From Argopecten irradians (Eukaryota; Mollusca; Bivalvia; Pectinida; Pectinidae), in assembly GCF_041381155.1 (NCBI RefSeq), contig NC_091142.1, positions 22,158,362 through 22,222,361 on the forward strand: a DNA stretch of 64,000 nt, read 5' to 3'. Under the pieces are notes generated by a model. It had not been told where the DNA came from, ran no database searches, and saw only the letters and a list, made by a program, of their open reading frames with translations. Positions 48,005 to 58,785 of the stretch are shown here, one piece after another (positions within the stretch are counted from its first letter, which is position 1; each line of letters begins with the position of its first letter). Both the position numbers and the translations under genes were made by a program.

Positions 48005-48626
48005 AAACCAAAGACTTTCAGATAGTTATTAGTGTCTTTTACATTCAAAACATGCTTTGTATGTAAACTACTATAAAATCTAATTTAAAAGTCATTTATA
48101 CTGTATCATTTATATTAAATTAAAGATGGCTTTATACAGTGGTACAATTAGCTAATTACAGCTAGTATGATTATACTTGCAACCATCAACCAATAGTGTT
48201 TTATAATTACTAACAAGTTAATTCCTTAGCATAGTCTCATTGAACTTACATTAAGCATATAGTTTAATAAGATCTGTGAATATTTAGTCAAGTTATTGTG
48301 TCCACATGGTGCAATAATTTTATTACTATAAAGGGCAATAACTTTCTGAGTTCAAATGATAATTTCAATTATCAATCTATTGTGAGATTTTACTGATGTT
48401 CGGCTGCTTTCATTAAGCTCACCATTTTGATCCAAAAATGATAATTATTGCAAAGGGCAATAACTCCATTAGTTATAGTCTAACAATAACATGTTCAATT
48501 TTCAAACACATTGCTAATGTTAGTCTGCATACATTTAGTTTCAGTAAACTTGATAAATATTTTTGATATGAAGTATAAGTGATTTAGTAATTGCATTCAT
48601 TGCAATACAGTATTGTAAAAAAAGTG
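48005..48626. other. convergent 3' regions inside ISL2EU
   Basis: AT-rich, about 620 bp between the two stop codons. Presumably both 3' UTRs and poly(A) signals. No gene seen. Confidence 0.6.
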
Positions 48627-51600
48627 CTATGCATTTTTGTTAACCAAAGGGGCTATGAAATTAAGCAGTGAAAAACATTTATAAATAATGCGTAATGCCA
48701 GTTTTAGTTTGCTGGCAGAAAGTGGTAAACCAATAATTTTATATCTTTTGGCAAGACCAATCACCCTTTCTACATGAATTCTTTTAGAAGCAATTCTCCT
48801 ATCCATCACTACTTCTTCTGGCTCAAGCTGTGACTTTCCTTTCAGCATGGAGGGGGTATTTACGTGCACATCCTGTGCAGCAAACAGGTCCTGGGGACCA
48901 TAATACCCCTATCCGTCATTATGCTGTCTCCTGATTCAAACATTTTATTGTTCGGATCGAGCAATATAGAGCTCTCAATGATCTGTCGATCACTTGCAGA
49001 TCCTCCAAATGACTGACTTACATATGATACTGCACCACGAGGTGTACACCCTATCATAGTTTTGACAGTATCTTTGTGTTTGTAACTGGACCAAGATAAA
49101 CTTTGAGCCTGTACATTCGAAGGCTTTTGAATAGGAACCTCTGTAGCATCCAGTATCACTCTAGTACTTTGAAATTTTTTTTTTGAAATCAACTGGCATA
49201 TGCTCAGTAACAGTGTCTCGTGCTGGCCATATAGGTAATTCTTTCAACTGGAAATACATAAAATTAATCCATGTGATAATAACTTTAGAAACAGTTGTTT
49301 CACTTATGTTGAATTTTTCAGAAAGCTCAAAATCCTCCGATCCTTGGCGCAGTTTAATCATAGTCAAAAAGAACTGATTTTCTGCTGACAGAGATGTACA
49401 TTTATACGAAAGATCGTTAGCAGCAGGACCCAGACAACGAAAAACAAACATGAAATGATTGAAATCTGAAAACCCAGTCCAATACTGAACTCCTTTTGGA
49501 TTGTTCATATATATAGTTTTGTATACTGCAGTCTCCTAAAAAGTTACACTGAGTTCCAGTCGTACTGACACTGGTACCTGTTGCCAAGTCATCACATGGT
49601 ACTGCTGTAGTTGCCAAGACTTCATCAATGTTCCCTGATGCCACCTCTACCTCCTCTTGTATATCAGTGAAGATAACTCTGTCCAAAATAGTACTGTGCT
49701 CTGGGGGGTTGTCTCCCTTGTTTCTCCTTAGTTGACGTTTATCTCTTGGAGAATCAGCTACAGGCCTAGGGGTTGCCCTGAAAGGGAAAACTGAGGGCAC
49801 TACTCCGTCCTTAAGGCGCCCACGTTCCCCTGAAATATCATGAAACAATTAAACAAAATGCAAACAACAATACCGTCTATTTAAGGAATACTTTTTTATG
49901 TTATGAAGATATGACACAAAGATCTGAGTGTGCTCCTAATAAATCGTGAAGCGGTTTATAATGAGAGTACACTCAGATTTTTGTGTTATATTTCCATAAC
50001 AAATAAAAAATATACTTAAATTTACCCTTATAATTCAATTTATGAAAGATAATCTATTCAAAATTCTGAATCCATTTCGAGACTTTTTTCTATGAAATCA
50101 TTATGCTGTTTTATCAGCAAATCAGAAGCTATGTTACAAACGGTGATGCCACTTTTTTCCTTTATGGGCAGATAAAGTAATTTTTAATCAAATGAAATTG
50201 CTTGTTACAAGCAAATTTGAATTATCATAAGATGCTATAACAAATATGTAAACAATACTAAAATGAAATTCAATAAAAAATCAGAAATTATATAATTTTC
50301 CTTCTTATGACTTTGAGGAAACCATATATTGATAATGATGTCACACAGGTACATACACTTAAAACATTATTGAGGTTTTTGTACATGATGATGTGATATA
50401 AAATGTTAATGCCACGTCTATTCTCTATATGGCAAATGTAAGGTTTTAAAATTTGAAACAATTAAATATTGCTGGTTTCATTAAGCAATAAAAAGGTTTG
50501 TTAAGTGACATATTTTCTATGTCCGATGAAAATGTTGACCATAATTTTCCGTGCTTCCCATAAACTATGAATAATATTTCATTCCATAACTTCCGCTTGA
50601 TGTTGAAATTCAGCTCTTGATTGAATTTTTGTGAGATAGAATCTAGTTCTCTTTTGTCATGTACCTGTAATACCTGTTTTGCATGTATGTACAGATTAAT
50701 TATATCTTATTTTGACTACCCTGGTATAATAACAGTCAATACATCCATCTCTCTAAACTGACATTTTTATACTTATTCAAATTTTGGTCAACCAGTCTCC
50801 TTTTCTTATTTGTTGATGTCTCTGAAAAGAAAGAAAGAAAAACACACAAAGCAACGAGAACAAAAATAACAACATACCATATAACAAAACTTGTTAGTAA
50901 GTAAAATTTGAAGAGTGATTTATTCTTTATATTTAACAGATCCATACCATATCTTGCAGTAGATGTGTGTATTATGAAATATGTCATTTCATTACAGTTA
51001 TCTACATGTACAGTAAGATCCGAGATGTGTGAGACTCAGTGACAATACATTCTTATACATCAATTGATATATATAAAATACACTGCAATTGCATTTCAGA
51101 TATTGGCAATAAGCCTTGTTTCAAACATTAACTTTGATATATACATATATGTACATTATTGTACATCTTGGACAATATACCTAGTAATGCTAGTATTGTA
51201 CAGTCATTTCTTACAGTATATATTTTGTGCATTTACAAAATTTGTGTGTATGTATCTGAAACCTCATTTTAATTGAATTGTGTGCCCCGTGGTATAAATA
51301 AATTATTCACTTGTCTCAAATCTTGTTGTATTTTTTTCTTTTCTGTAGTGTATTATAATGTACGGTATATCAGTAGATCCACCTGTATTTTAATTTGCAC
51401 TAGTTGTTCTACACACAGACAGGTGTACATATATTCAGCTGATATTGTACTTTTTGTATAGTGTGAGTATTGAATTTTTTGTAATGCCAAATGTAACTTT
51501 TCAAAAAGAATAGAAAGGTAAAAATATTCTGTGCGTCGTACCTAATAGTGTTTCCTTATAATCGCAAGGAAGAAAATGTGCCCTGCATACGACGTCATCC

Positions 51601-51740
51601 GGTGAAGGGGACCACAGCCCTTTGGTATCCCGGTCTGCTCTCTTAATAGCGACTCTCCATTTTAGCTGCAAACTTGGATCTCGAGGGAACTTATGTCCTC
51701 CGCTTGCTGTACAACTAGGTACACAACAGTATTTAACCAT
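48627..51740 (-). pseudogene. THAP-DDE (DDE_Tnp_4) transposase of the ISL2EU element, with homopolymer frameshifts
   Basis: Exon 1 (51740-51542) is a THAP zinc finger: MVKYCCVPSCTASGGHKFPR, LKWRVAIKRAD, VVCRAHF (C2-CH ligands present). A short second exon near 50821-50764 (TSTNKKRRLVDQNLNKYK) is likely, but its phase does not meet the next exon cleanly, so a small exon may be missing. The main exon from 49829 has a linker, then FVFRCLGPAAN, a helix-turn-helix (EKFNISETTVSKVIITW), TRVILDATEVPIQKPS (Asp 1), DSIMTDRG (Asp 2) and KRIHVERVIGLAKRY (Glu), the HARBI1/DDE_Tnp_4 triad. The frame changes three times, at a T-run (~49540), an A-run (~49180) and a C-run (~48900). All motifs survive, so the breaks are recent or sequencing errors. 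Confidence 0.85.
49885..50015. mobile_element. 131-bp palindromic TTAA MITE (family M4) in transposase intron
   Basis: Two arms of about 50 bp (ggaatacttttttatgtta...gatctgagtgtgctc and its near reverse complement ending ...aaatatac) around a ~27-bp loop, bounded by TTAA at 49881-49884 and 50016-50019. It lies upstream of the main transposase exon. Confidence 0.7.
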
Positions 51741-51903
51741 TATAACAATGAGGAAAGTGGATAGAAACAATGACATTGAAATACCTATACCGGAAACGTC
51801 CGTGGATGCAAGTCCGGAGACCTTTTCTCGCCTCCGTTTAGAAGAGTTCTACCCCCTAATACAACAGCGCCGCCTGTGGGTCAAAATTTGCGCGGTGGAA
51901 ACC

Positions 51904-51928
51904 ATTCTAACGCCCTACCTGCAGGGCC
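51904..51928 (-). mobile_element. 5' end of R1 displaced by ISL2EU
   Basis: 25 bp, attctaacgccctacc plus tgcagggc: the missing end of the R1 at 43996-44358. Confidence 0.9.
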
Positions 51929-52169
51929 AAACGTGTTTTGTCCGCGTGGTATTGTTTGTAAACAAAAAGTACGGGAAACATGATGTCTCGCCATTGACAA
52001 CGAGCCATCTAAGATTTTTGCAATATGCTTAGCAAAAAACAGCTAAGCATAATGCTTAGAATATTTATGCAACAGATATTAAGCATCTTGCTTAACTAAG
52101 TGTATTGAAAATCTCCTTTAGTACAAACCTAAGAAAATTCTTAGATTTTTTATGCATACGAGTCCAGGG
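51929..52169. other. right flank of the 9.5-kb block
   Basis: No gene. Several 'gcttag/ctaagc' inverted words (52026-52110) and a 'ccagggctcaaaatcc' stretch just before the return to unit 2 sequence may be a decayed MITE end. Confidence 0.4.
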
Positions 52170-52453
52170 CTCAAAATCCTATAACAATTAACTCCAAGTC
52201 TGATGAATGCCCTATTGCAAAGTGCAGGGTAATCACCCAAGGACTGCATTCAAAGCGTTGTGCGAGCTTTTCTGCAGGAGGTCTCCTGGATACAGTGTAC
52301 ATCAGTCGAGATGCCAAAGCAATGCTCTCAGTAAATCTGTGTCTCCTTTGGCTTGTTCAATGGTGCAATGGGCAAGGTACTTGACATATATTACCTTTAT
52401 GGACGACGTTGTTATGGTAGAATTTCCAACATACACTGGTCCTCCATTCTTAA
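52170..52453 (+). pseudogene. PIF1-like helicase remnant, 3' part (unit 2)
   Basis: Continuation of the 41680-42642 remnant and partner of 25594-25866. Reads CPIAKCR, SVNLCLLW and VVMVEFPTYTGPPFL, the C-terminal region of PIF1-type helicases, ending at the TTAA of the M3 MITE. Confidence 0.65.
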
Positions 52454-52799
52454 AGATGCTCCACCGCCGACAGAGCATAAAATATATTCATCGTTTGAAG
52501 AATAATTGGTGTTTAATCGTGTAAATATATGTCTTATTAACACAAAAAATAAAATAATTTATTTTGCCTTTGGTGCATGCGTCAGTACTTCATTCCATAT
52601 AGGATATAGTGACACGGAATTTTTTCGGGATGCAATTAATTATATTTCCTATTTTTAACTTGAATTAAATTTGAAGCTCAAACTTTTGAATGGTGGTAAT
52701 GGTGTAAAGTAAGCAATTTTTGTAATTAAAAACAAATACTAAATCGTCTGCTTCTGTTTTTGATAGTGAAAAATACCATTTCTCAGCGGTGGAGCATCT
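52454..52799. mobile_element. TTAA-flanked MITE (family M3), complete
   Basis: Ends AGATGCTCCACCGCCGA and, reversed, AGATGCTCCACCGCTGA; TTAA at 52450-52453 and 52800-52803; 346 bp, no coding capacity. Unit 1 has lost its left tip. Confidence 0.85.
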
Positions 52800-52879
52800 T
52801 TAAACCAGAATACAAAAGTTATTCCCATAGTAACTGTCACTCGCCAGCTGGACTGTGGATGTTTCTCCTGTAGAAGACG

Positions 52880-53005
52880 AATATACCGCAGTCTCCCGAA
52901 ATAAGCACCTCGCACAACATACATTCAATACATCTCATACATGGGAGGCCGTCCTTATTTGACCATAGCTGTTAATATGACGTTAATTGATAAAACAAAC
53001 ATTGA
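52880..53005 (+). mobile_element. R1, 5'-truncated
   Basis: From 'taccgcagtctcccg' to 'tgataaaacaaacatt'. It corresponds to the badly altered copy at 26265-26440. Confidence 0.75.
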
Positions 53006-53009
53006 CGCT

Positions 53010-54150
53010 TTACAAGATTTAGAAATGAGACTTTTAGAGAACTTCGGCTTAAGGCTATTAGTGAGGTGGAGACACATGCTATAAGACTTGAGGCTCACAG
53101 ATTAGCAGACAGACAAAGAGGTAAAACCATACATCAGGTCTGTCAGGAGGAACTACTGAATGTACCTGTAAATTATGTTCAGTTCAGGGATGCAGATCAT
53201 ACTGAAGGAGAACAAGTTGATATTGGTACATTGACCAGGAGTTTGGAGAGAGCCACCAAACAATTAAGTCAGACCATCTAAAGTCCCTGTTAAGCTAGGT
53301 AACAAGACGCAGAGTAGGAATAGACAACCAAGCGTCTGGAATAAAAATAAAACAAATTTAAATTCACACAGAAAGAGGTCTCATAACCACTGTTAGACTA
53401 AACAATCTCATAATGATAGTTCCTCAAAGAAATTCCAGTCTAGGGGAGATAATCACACAAATTATCATAATAGGCCTAGTCGGAACCATCCAAACAGCAA
53501 TTATGCTACACAAGATAACTGAAGTGGTGGAGGTTATAGCTCTCCGACAGGGAACCAAACTACACAAAAAACCCAGGGAAACTTTTAGAGGCCGATTTCC
53601 AGAGTCAGAAATCGGCGGAGAATGGGAACAGACCCATGGATATTTTGTGAACAGTATGAACAATGATAAGATAGGAATTTTACACGTGGATTCAAGATAA
53701 ATATGTTACTCTTCTCGTAGATACTAGAGCAAATGTATCTATTTTAAGTCAATCTTTCATCGAAAGCTTTATGTCAAAAGGAAAAAAATGAAAGAAGCCT
53801 TATTAAATTAAACTTAGTCACTGCCACCGGAGAAAGAAAGCCATTTTCGGTTTAATGCAAGCTTAACTTAGAACTTGGTGACATCGAATTAAAGCAGAAA
53901 TTCCTGATGGCAGATATTAAGCAAAATGGTATTTAAGGCTTAGATTGTATTGCAGCTCATTCCGTTAATATCTTACTAAATAATTTCGTCTAACAATCAA
54001 AGGGAAACATGTTCAGTGATTCAGATTCCAAGATGGAACTGAGTTTATTTGTAGCAGAGTGTGTATTTCTGAGGTTGTAAATATTCCTTCAAATAGTGAA
54101 ATAATTGTATCAGGGAGGTTTGTGGATCTGTTGAGATAAAACAGTCATAT
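53010..54150 (+). mobile_element. Ty3/Gypsy-like LTR retrotransposon fossil (unit 2)
   Basis: Partner of 26450-27510. A gag-like region is followed by a retropepsin-type region; no LTRs or polymerase found. Broken and old. This copy keeps somewhat more of the gag-like part than unit 1. Confidence 0.6.
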
Positions 54151-54151
54151 T

Positions 54152-54425
54152 AGTTTGTTTTGTCTTGTTTGATTATTTTAACGTCCTATTTACAGCCAGG
54201 GTCATATAAGGACGGCCTCCCATGTATGCAGTATTTAGCAGGTGTGAAGTGCGAGGTGCGTCTTTGGGAGACTGCGGTATGTTCGTGTTGTCTTCTTTTA
54301 TAGTGGAATCCTTGCCCTTTTTGTAGTGCAATATCACTTATGCATGTTGCCGAAGACACCAAGCAACACACCCAACTCGATCACATTAAACTGACGAGTG
54401 AACCAGCCGTCCCACTCCCAGTATG
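54152..54425 (-). mobile_element. R1 copy, 5'-truncated, diverged
   Basis: Unit 2 partner of 27527-27805. Confidence 0.75.
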
Positions 54426-54439
54426 GTCGCATTTTTTTT

Positions 54440-54960
54440 TGTCTCGAACCATAAAAATTACGTGCACTGCTCCCGACGAACTATAAATTAATTTGGAGTG
54501 GCCTAAAAATAAATTTTGTACCTTTTACAAAAATTACAAGGTTCAAGTGCCTAATGTGCAAAACCCACTACGCAAAACTATATTTTGCGGAGCCCCATTT
54601 AACCTATTCATGTTTTGTTTTTCGCTGTTCGATGTGAAGAGTTGGCAAACCGAGTGGATGCGCGGCAGGTGGCACAATGGAAACGGTGAAGAGAAACACT
54701 GTGACCTTCAACCCTGCTGAGCTGGAATAATTCACAAATTTCCAGAGAGGGAGAAGGGAGAAGGGAGTTCGTGGTAAAAAATATCCCGGGAGCTAAAATC
54801 AACACAGGAACGGAAAGATCTGCGAGCAAGACCAGCACTTGTACAGCCACCTCCGAAAATCCCCAGTTAAGGCGCGCCCACGGAAAATGGTATCAGTGGT
54901 GGTCCCTAGTTTGAGTTCTGCTAGCAGAACCCAGGATTGAGTTCTGAGTTCTGCTAGCAG
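54440..54960 (+). other. decayed coding-like segment (unit 2)
   Basis: Partner of 27840-28313. Short frames (VKSWQTEWMRGRWHNGN) do not keep the unit 1 reading frames. The unit 1 C-run is replaced by 'gaaaatccccagttaaggcg' here. A 'gttctgctagcagaaccc' palindrome occurs twice (about 54915-54965). No family recognised. Confidence 0.35.
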
Positions 54961-54970
54961 AACCCAGGAT

Positions 54971-55494
54971 TGTTTGTTTGATTAATTAACGTCCTATTAA
55001 CAGCCATGGTCATGTAAGGACGGCCTCCCATGTCTGCGGTGTGTTGCGTGTATGTTGTGCAAGGTGCGTGTTGTGAGAGACTGCGATATATACATGTTGT
55101 GTCTTCTTGTATAGTGGAACTGTTGCCCTTTTTATAGTGATATATCACTGAAGCATGCCGCCGAAGACACCAAGCAACACATGCCACCCGGTTACATTAT
55201 ACTGACAACGGGCGAACCAGTCGTCCCACTCCCAGTTTGCTGAGCGCTAAGCAGGAGCAGAAACTACCACTTTTAATAGACTTTGGTGTGTCTCGGCCAA
55301 GGGACATAGCCCAGAGCCTTCCTCGCAGGGGCGAACACCCAACTGAAGGCGAAAAGTGAGGCGGTGCCAAGGGGGGCATTAGGAAAGATAAAGTCAGTTA
55401 GGAAAAAGAGAAAAGATAAGATTACAAATTTAGTCGCCTTTTACGATCATTTAATAGGGGCAGCAAGTATAATTCTAACGCCCTACCTGCAGGG
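54971..55494 (-). mobile_element. R1 retroposon, full length
   Basis: Partner of the deleted copy at 28314-28497. Complete from the AAAC tail side to the 5' end 'ccctacctgcagggc'. Confidence 0.88.
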
Positions 55495-55499
55495 CTAGA

Positions 55500-55937
55500 G
55501 CAGGCTCCTACCAGGAAGAGGACGAAACCATCCAAGCCAAACCAAACAAAGAGTAGCTAGGCTCCCAACCTGCTTTGTATATTCACTTCCTTCTCGAAAG
55601 ACAGCTCTGAGGAGTCCGAGCAGGAATACTCAGAAAACGTAGCGGAAGACCTCATCCTCTCGGATGACTCTGTTCATTTGACAGATAAGGAGGACGAGCA
55701 GGGGGAGATTGAATGTCCGAAGCCGCAGGAACCAGAGAGCCAATCAACAGTGAATAATGCCCATGGTGAGATTGGTGATCTGTCACTGCTTGAGCAAAAG
55801 ACGGAAGATACAAAGCCGGAGGAGCCAGAGGGCCAAACAGCTGTGGTTTCCTAATTTATTGAGCCAATCCATCCGGACAAAGACGATGGCTATAGTGTCA
55901 ATTTTATCCCAGTTGCTTATAAACCATCGGATAATTA
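55500..55937 (+). pseudogene. acidic linker of dead BTB gene (unit 2)
   Basis: Partner of 28503-28943, with DEQGEIECPKPQEPESQSTV and LLEQKTEDTKPEEPEGQT. Slightly less interrupted than unit 1. An R1 copy separates it from the BTB part. Confidence 0.45.
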
Positions 55938-56427
55938 TTTCTTTGATTAATTAACGTCCTCCCATGTATGCGATGTGTTGCATGTATGTTGTGCGAGGTG
56001 CGTGTTTTAGGAGACTGCGGTATATTCATGTTGTGTCTTATTGTATAGTGGGTTGTTGCCATTTTTATAGTGCTATATCACTGAAGCATGCCGTCGAAGA
56101 CACCAAGCAACACACCCCACCCGGTCACATAATACTGACAATGGGCGAACCAGTCGTCCCACTACCTGTATGCTGAGCGCTAAGCAGGAAGCAGAAACTA
56201 CCACTTTTATAGACTTTGGTGTGTCTCGGTCACGGGACAGAACCCAGAGCCTTCCTCACAGGGGCGAACGCTCAACTCAAGGCGAAAAGTGAGGCGGTGC
56301 CAAGGGAGGCAATAGGAAAGATAAAATCCGTTAGGAAGAAGATAAAAGATAAGATCCCAAATTTAGTCGCCTTTTACGATCATGCAATAGAGGTCAACAG
56401 GTACAATTCTAACGCCCTACCTGCAGG
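55938..56427 (-). mobile_element. R1 retroposon, near full length
   Basis: Partner of 28944-29478, with a ~40-bp deletion near the tail end ('aacgtcctcccatgtatg'). Confidence 0.85.
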
Positions 56428-56433
56428 GCATAG

Positions 56434-56760
56434 ACACTTTTGCAGAATGCAATAAATCCATCACAAAGGCTTATCCTTAATCTTGGTGGAGAGGGATATG
56501 CAACTTGTGCGGGCAACCTTATGGCCGAGGAGGGACTTCCCCATCAGATGGTGCAGAATAATTTTACCTTCTTCCTGGATTGAGATGGGAAACATTTTCC
56601 GGACGATTCTTAACTATCTGCGGAATAAGAACATTGCACCTTCGCATAGAACCCTGCCGAATTGATTCCGGGAACTAGAGGAACATTTAATAGAGGCAAA
56701 AAATTAGAAGGGCTAGTAAAGAATGTAGAGGAAAACTGGGAAATTATTAGGTATAAGAAT
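56434..56760 (+). pseudogene. BTB (T1/KCTD-like) domain remnant (unit 2)
   Basis: Partner of 29500-29760. Pieces read EEGLPHQMVQNNFTFFLD and IFRTILNYLRNKNIAPSH, followed in another frame by KLEGLVKNVEENWEIIRYKN, a helix that may follow the BTB fold. Stops and frame changes remain. Confidence 0.55.
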
Positions 56761-57106
56761 AAATGGGATGGGGTGGGGGGAGGGGGGACATAATACATGT
56801 AGTTAGTGTTTTACCCTATGGATACACATAACCCAGAAATACAAATTAATGCATATTGTAATACGTGAAGAGGGTAATCCTATGTAGTTGTTTATTAATG
56901 TTACATATTTTTTTTTTGATAAGATAACTTTGCATATTGTATATGCTAAAAGTAATATTACCAGAATGATCTTCTTCACAGATCTAGTATAGTTTAAATA
57001 ATAATAATAGTTTGGACACGGATATTTTTCATTGTCAGATTACATACCTTAAGAAGGCTGGACACTGTTCAGACCCATACTGCCTTCGTGGACCCCACCT
57101 AAAATT
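56761..57106. other. unit 2 tail, no gene
   Basis: G-rich start (short interrupted G-run at 56765-56787), then AT-rich DNA equivalent to 29850-30148. Confidence 0.5.
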
Positions 57107-57494
57107 CAATCTGATTAAAATACAGATCCTTATTATCACTACGTTTGATATGAGGATCTGACAATATCCCATTAGGGGTCACGTCAGGATGACCTTTGGA
57201 AATGGCCAATCAAATTGACACTGCCAGAATCTTGACTGGGGACGTAATAGTTTGAAAAGGCTGTGCGAATTATTTTCGTGTACGTAGTCATCTCGCCATA
57301 AGTGCACAACAATGCTCAATGTGTATGCTTACTTGGACGAAATGGCGTTAACAATTGACGTAGAAATGTGTAGAACATGTATTTGATCTGGGGTACACGT
57401 GATAAAAGGTCATCCGAACGTGACCCCATATGGGATATTGTCAGATCCTATATATAACGGAGTGGTTATGAGGATCTGTATTTCAATCAGATTG
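57107..57494. mobile_element. 388-bp N9-family MITE, 9-bp TSD, empty site in unit 1
   Basis: Inverted ends start caatctgattaaaatacaga and caatctgattgaaatacaga. Flanks are cctaaaatt (57098-57106) and cctgaaatt (57495-57503); unit 1 has a single cctgaaatt at 30140-30148. This proves a 9-bp target duplication and an insertion after the tandem duplication. It shares internal motifs with the 1,012-bp relative at 912-1923. Confidence 0.93.
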
Positions 57495-57503
57495 CCTGAA
57501 ATT

Positions 57504-57848
57504 TAAATGATATACATTCGGGACGAATTCTTACGTGGAAGGGGGTTAAGTACATGGTATAAAGAATCATAAACAAGATCATTCATTTTTTTTTACAAGT
57601 GTGTTCCTCACCAATATTATCAGAGGAGACCTGTAGTTTAAGGGAGATAACTCCATTTTTATAGTCAGGTCTTGAGGAATTTCAAATGTTACAAAATCTA
57701 ACGGCATTGGAGCTCAATAATATAGAATAAAATATATATATATTGCCTACCTACAATAAATTTATCAATAAGATCCTAGTATTCTTATTCAAGAAGTATA
57801 GAATTTAACATGGTCCTACAAGTAAGAGTTTGTGTATGTACATAAGTA
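57504..57848. other. end of unit 2, no gene
   Basis: Equivalent to 30149-30488. No features recognised. Confidence 0.5.
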
Positions 57849-58785
57849 ATATAAGTAATATTATATATACATAATTTTTTTTTTTACAAATTTCAAAATT
57901 CACAAGTTTTCCTATAGTAGGCCTATCTTCATTACATATTCTGTATCTTCACTGTATAAAAAAAAAAAAAAAACTTTTAGCAGGAGTCGCATACTGAAAT
58001 GAATATAGAAATTAATAAAGATTACACTGGTATAGATATTGATAAGGATTACACTAGTATTTATATCAGATCCGATTGTAAATATATGTAACGCGCTTGT
58101 GTATGGCTTACCCATTTTGTACCAGTGTACATAGGAAAGGATTTATTGTCCTAATTATTCAAATATTATAAATATGGAAACACACTTGAGTAGGGATTAC
58201 CCTTCTTGTATCGCTGTACTTTGGAAAGGATTAATTGTCGTAATTATTGAAATATTGTAAATATTAAGCACATTTGAGTATTGATTTTTCCATTAGATAC
58301 TGCTAGTTTATACTGTATATAGAAGCGGTGTTTAATGAATTACTTCTTTTTATTATTATTGTACCTGTCTTTATATTGAAGGTCAGCACTTTTGTGTTCA
58401 AACAGCAGTTGTATAGCTGTACACGTTGTGTATATGTTTCTTTTTTTCTCAGTCTTCAATTAAGAAGGTCAAAATTAATTTTATCAAGAATCGAATTAAT
58501 TCGGTTTTATCACAAGGTCTAAAATTAGTCAATATATTGTTAATATTCAAAAGAATTATGTGAAGACTTTTGCTTTGTATATCAAGTCGAACACTACGCT
58601 GTGAAAATTATTAACTACATTCAATCATATTGTTTGACAAATTGTAGAATTTCTAAAAAATATTCATTTTTTAATATTACACCAGGCTCCATTATAGAAA
58701 CTGTCGTTATACGTTGATTTCGGGGGTGAAATAATTTTGACTAATAATTTGTTTTAAATTTTTATAAATAGTTACAGTTGCTTTC
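57849..58785. other. intergenic, ~85-bp direct repeat
   Basis: AT-rich DNA outside the duplication. Two imperfect copies of an ~85-bp segment lie in tandem at about 58100-58275 ('ttgt.ccgctgtac.t.ggaaaggatt.attgtc'). No gene. Confidence 0.5.

Larger units (their letters stand above)
44359..51903. mobile_element. ISL2EU-type (PHIS/IS5-like) DNA transposon, 7,545 bp, near complete
   Basis: Imperfect inverted ends of about 50 bp: GATTTCCGCCGCG... at the left and, reversed from the right, GGTTTCCACCGCG..., with a shared 'tagggggt' about 45-55 bp in. The target inside R1 is 'gtaca-AT-tctaacg', and AT is duplicated (44357-44358 and 51904-51905), the 2-bp duplication expected of ISL2EU. Two convergent genes fill it: a nuclease (+, 44446-48004) and a THAP-DDE transposase (-, 51740-48627), with about 620 bp between their stops. 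A transposase plus a YqaJ-type nuclease is the known ISL2EU arrangement. Confidence 0.9.
30489..57848 (+). repeat. tandem duplication, unit 2 (with later insertions)
   Basis: Starts inside the M1 MITE (right half 30489-30671) and ends at 57848, after 'tttgtgtatgtacataagta'. Relative to unit 1 it has gained a 784-bp element (34743-35526), an inverted R1 pair (39757-40580), an R1 (41135-41673), a compound ~9.5-kb block (42643-52170) and the 388-bp N9 element. Some short deletions also occurred. Confidence 0.92.
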
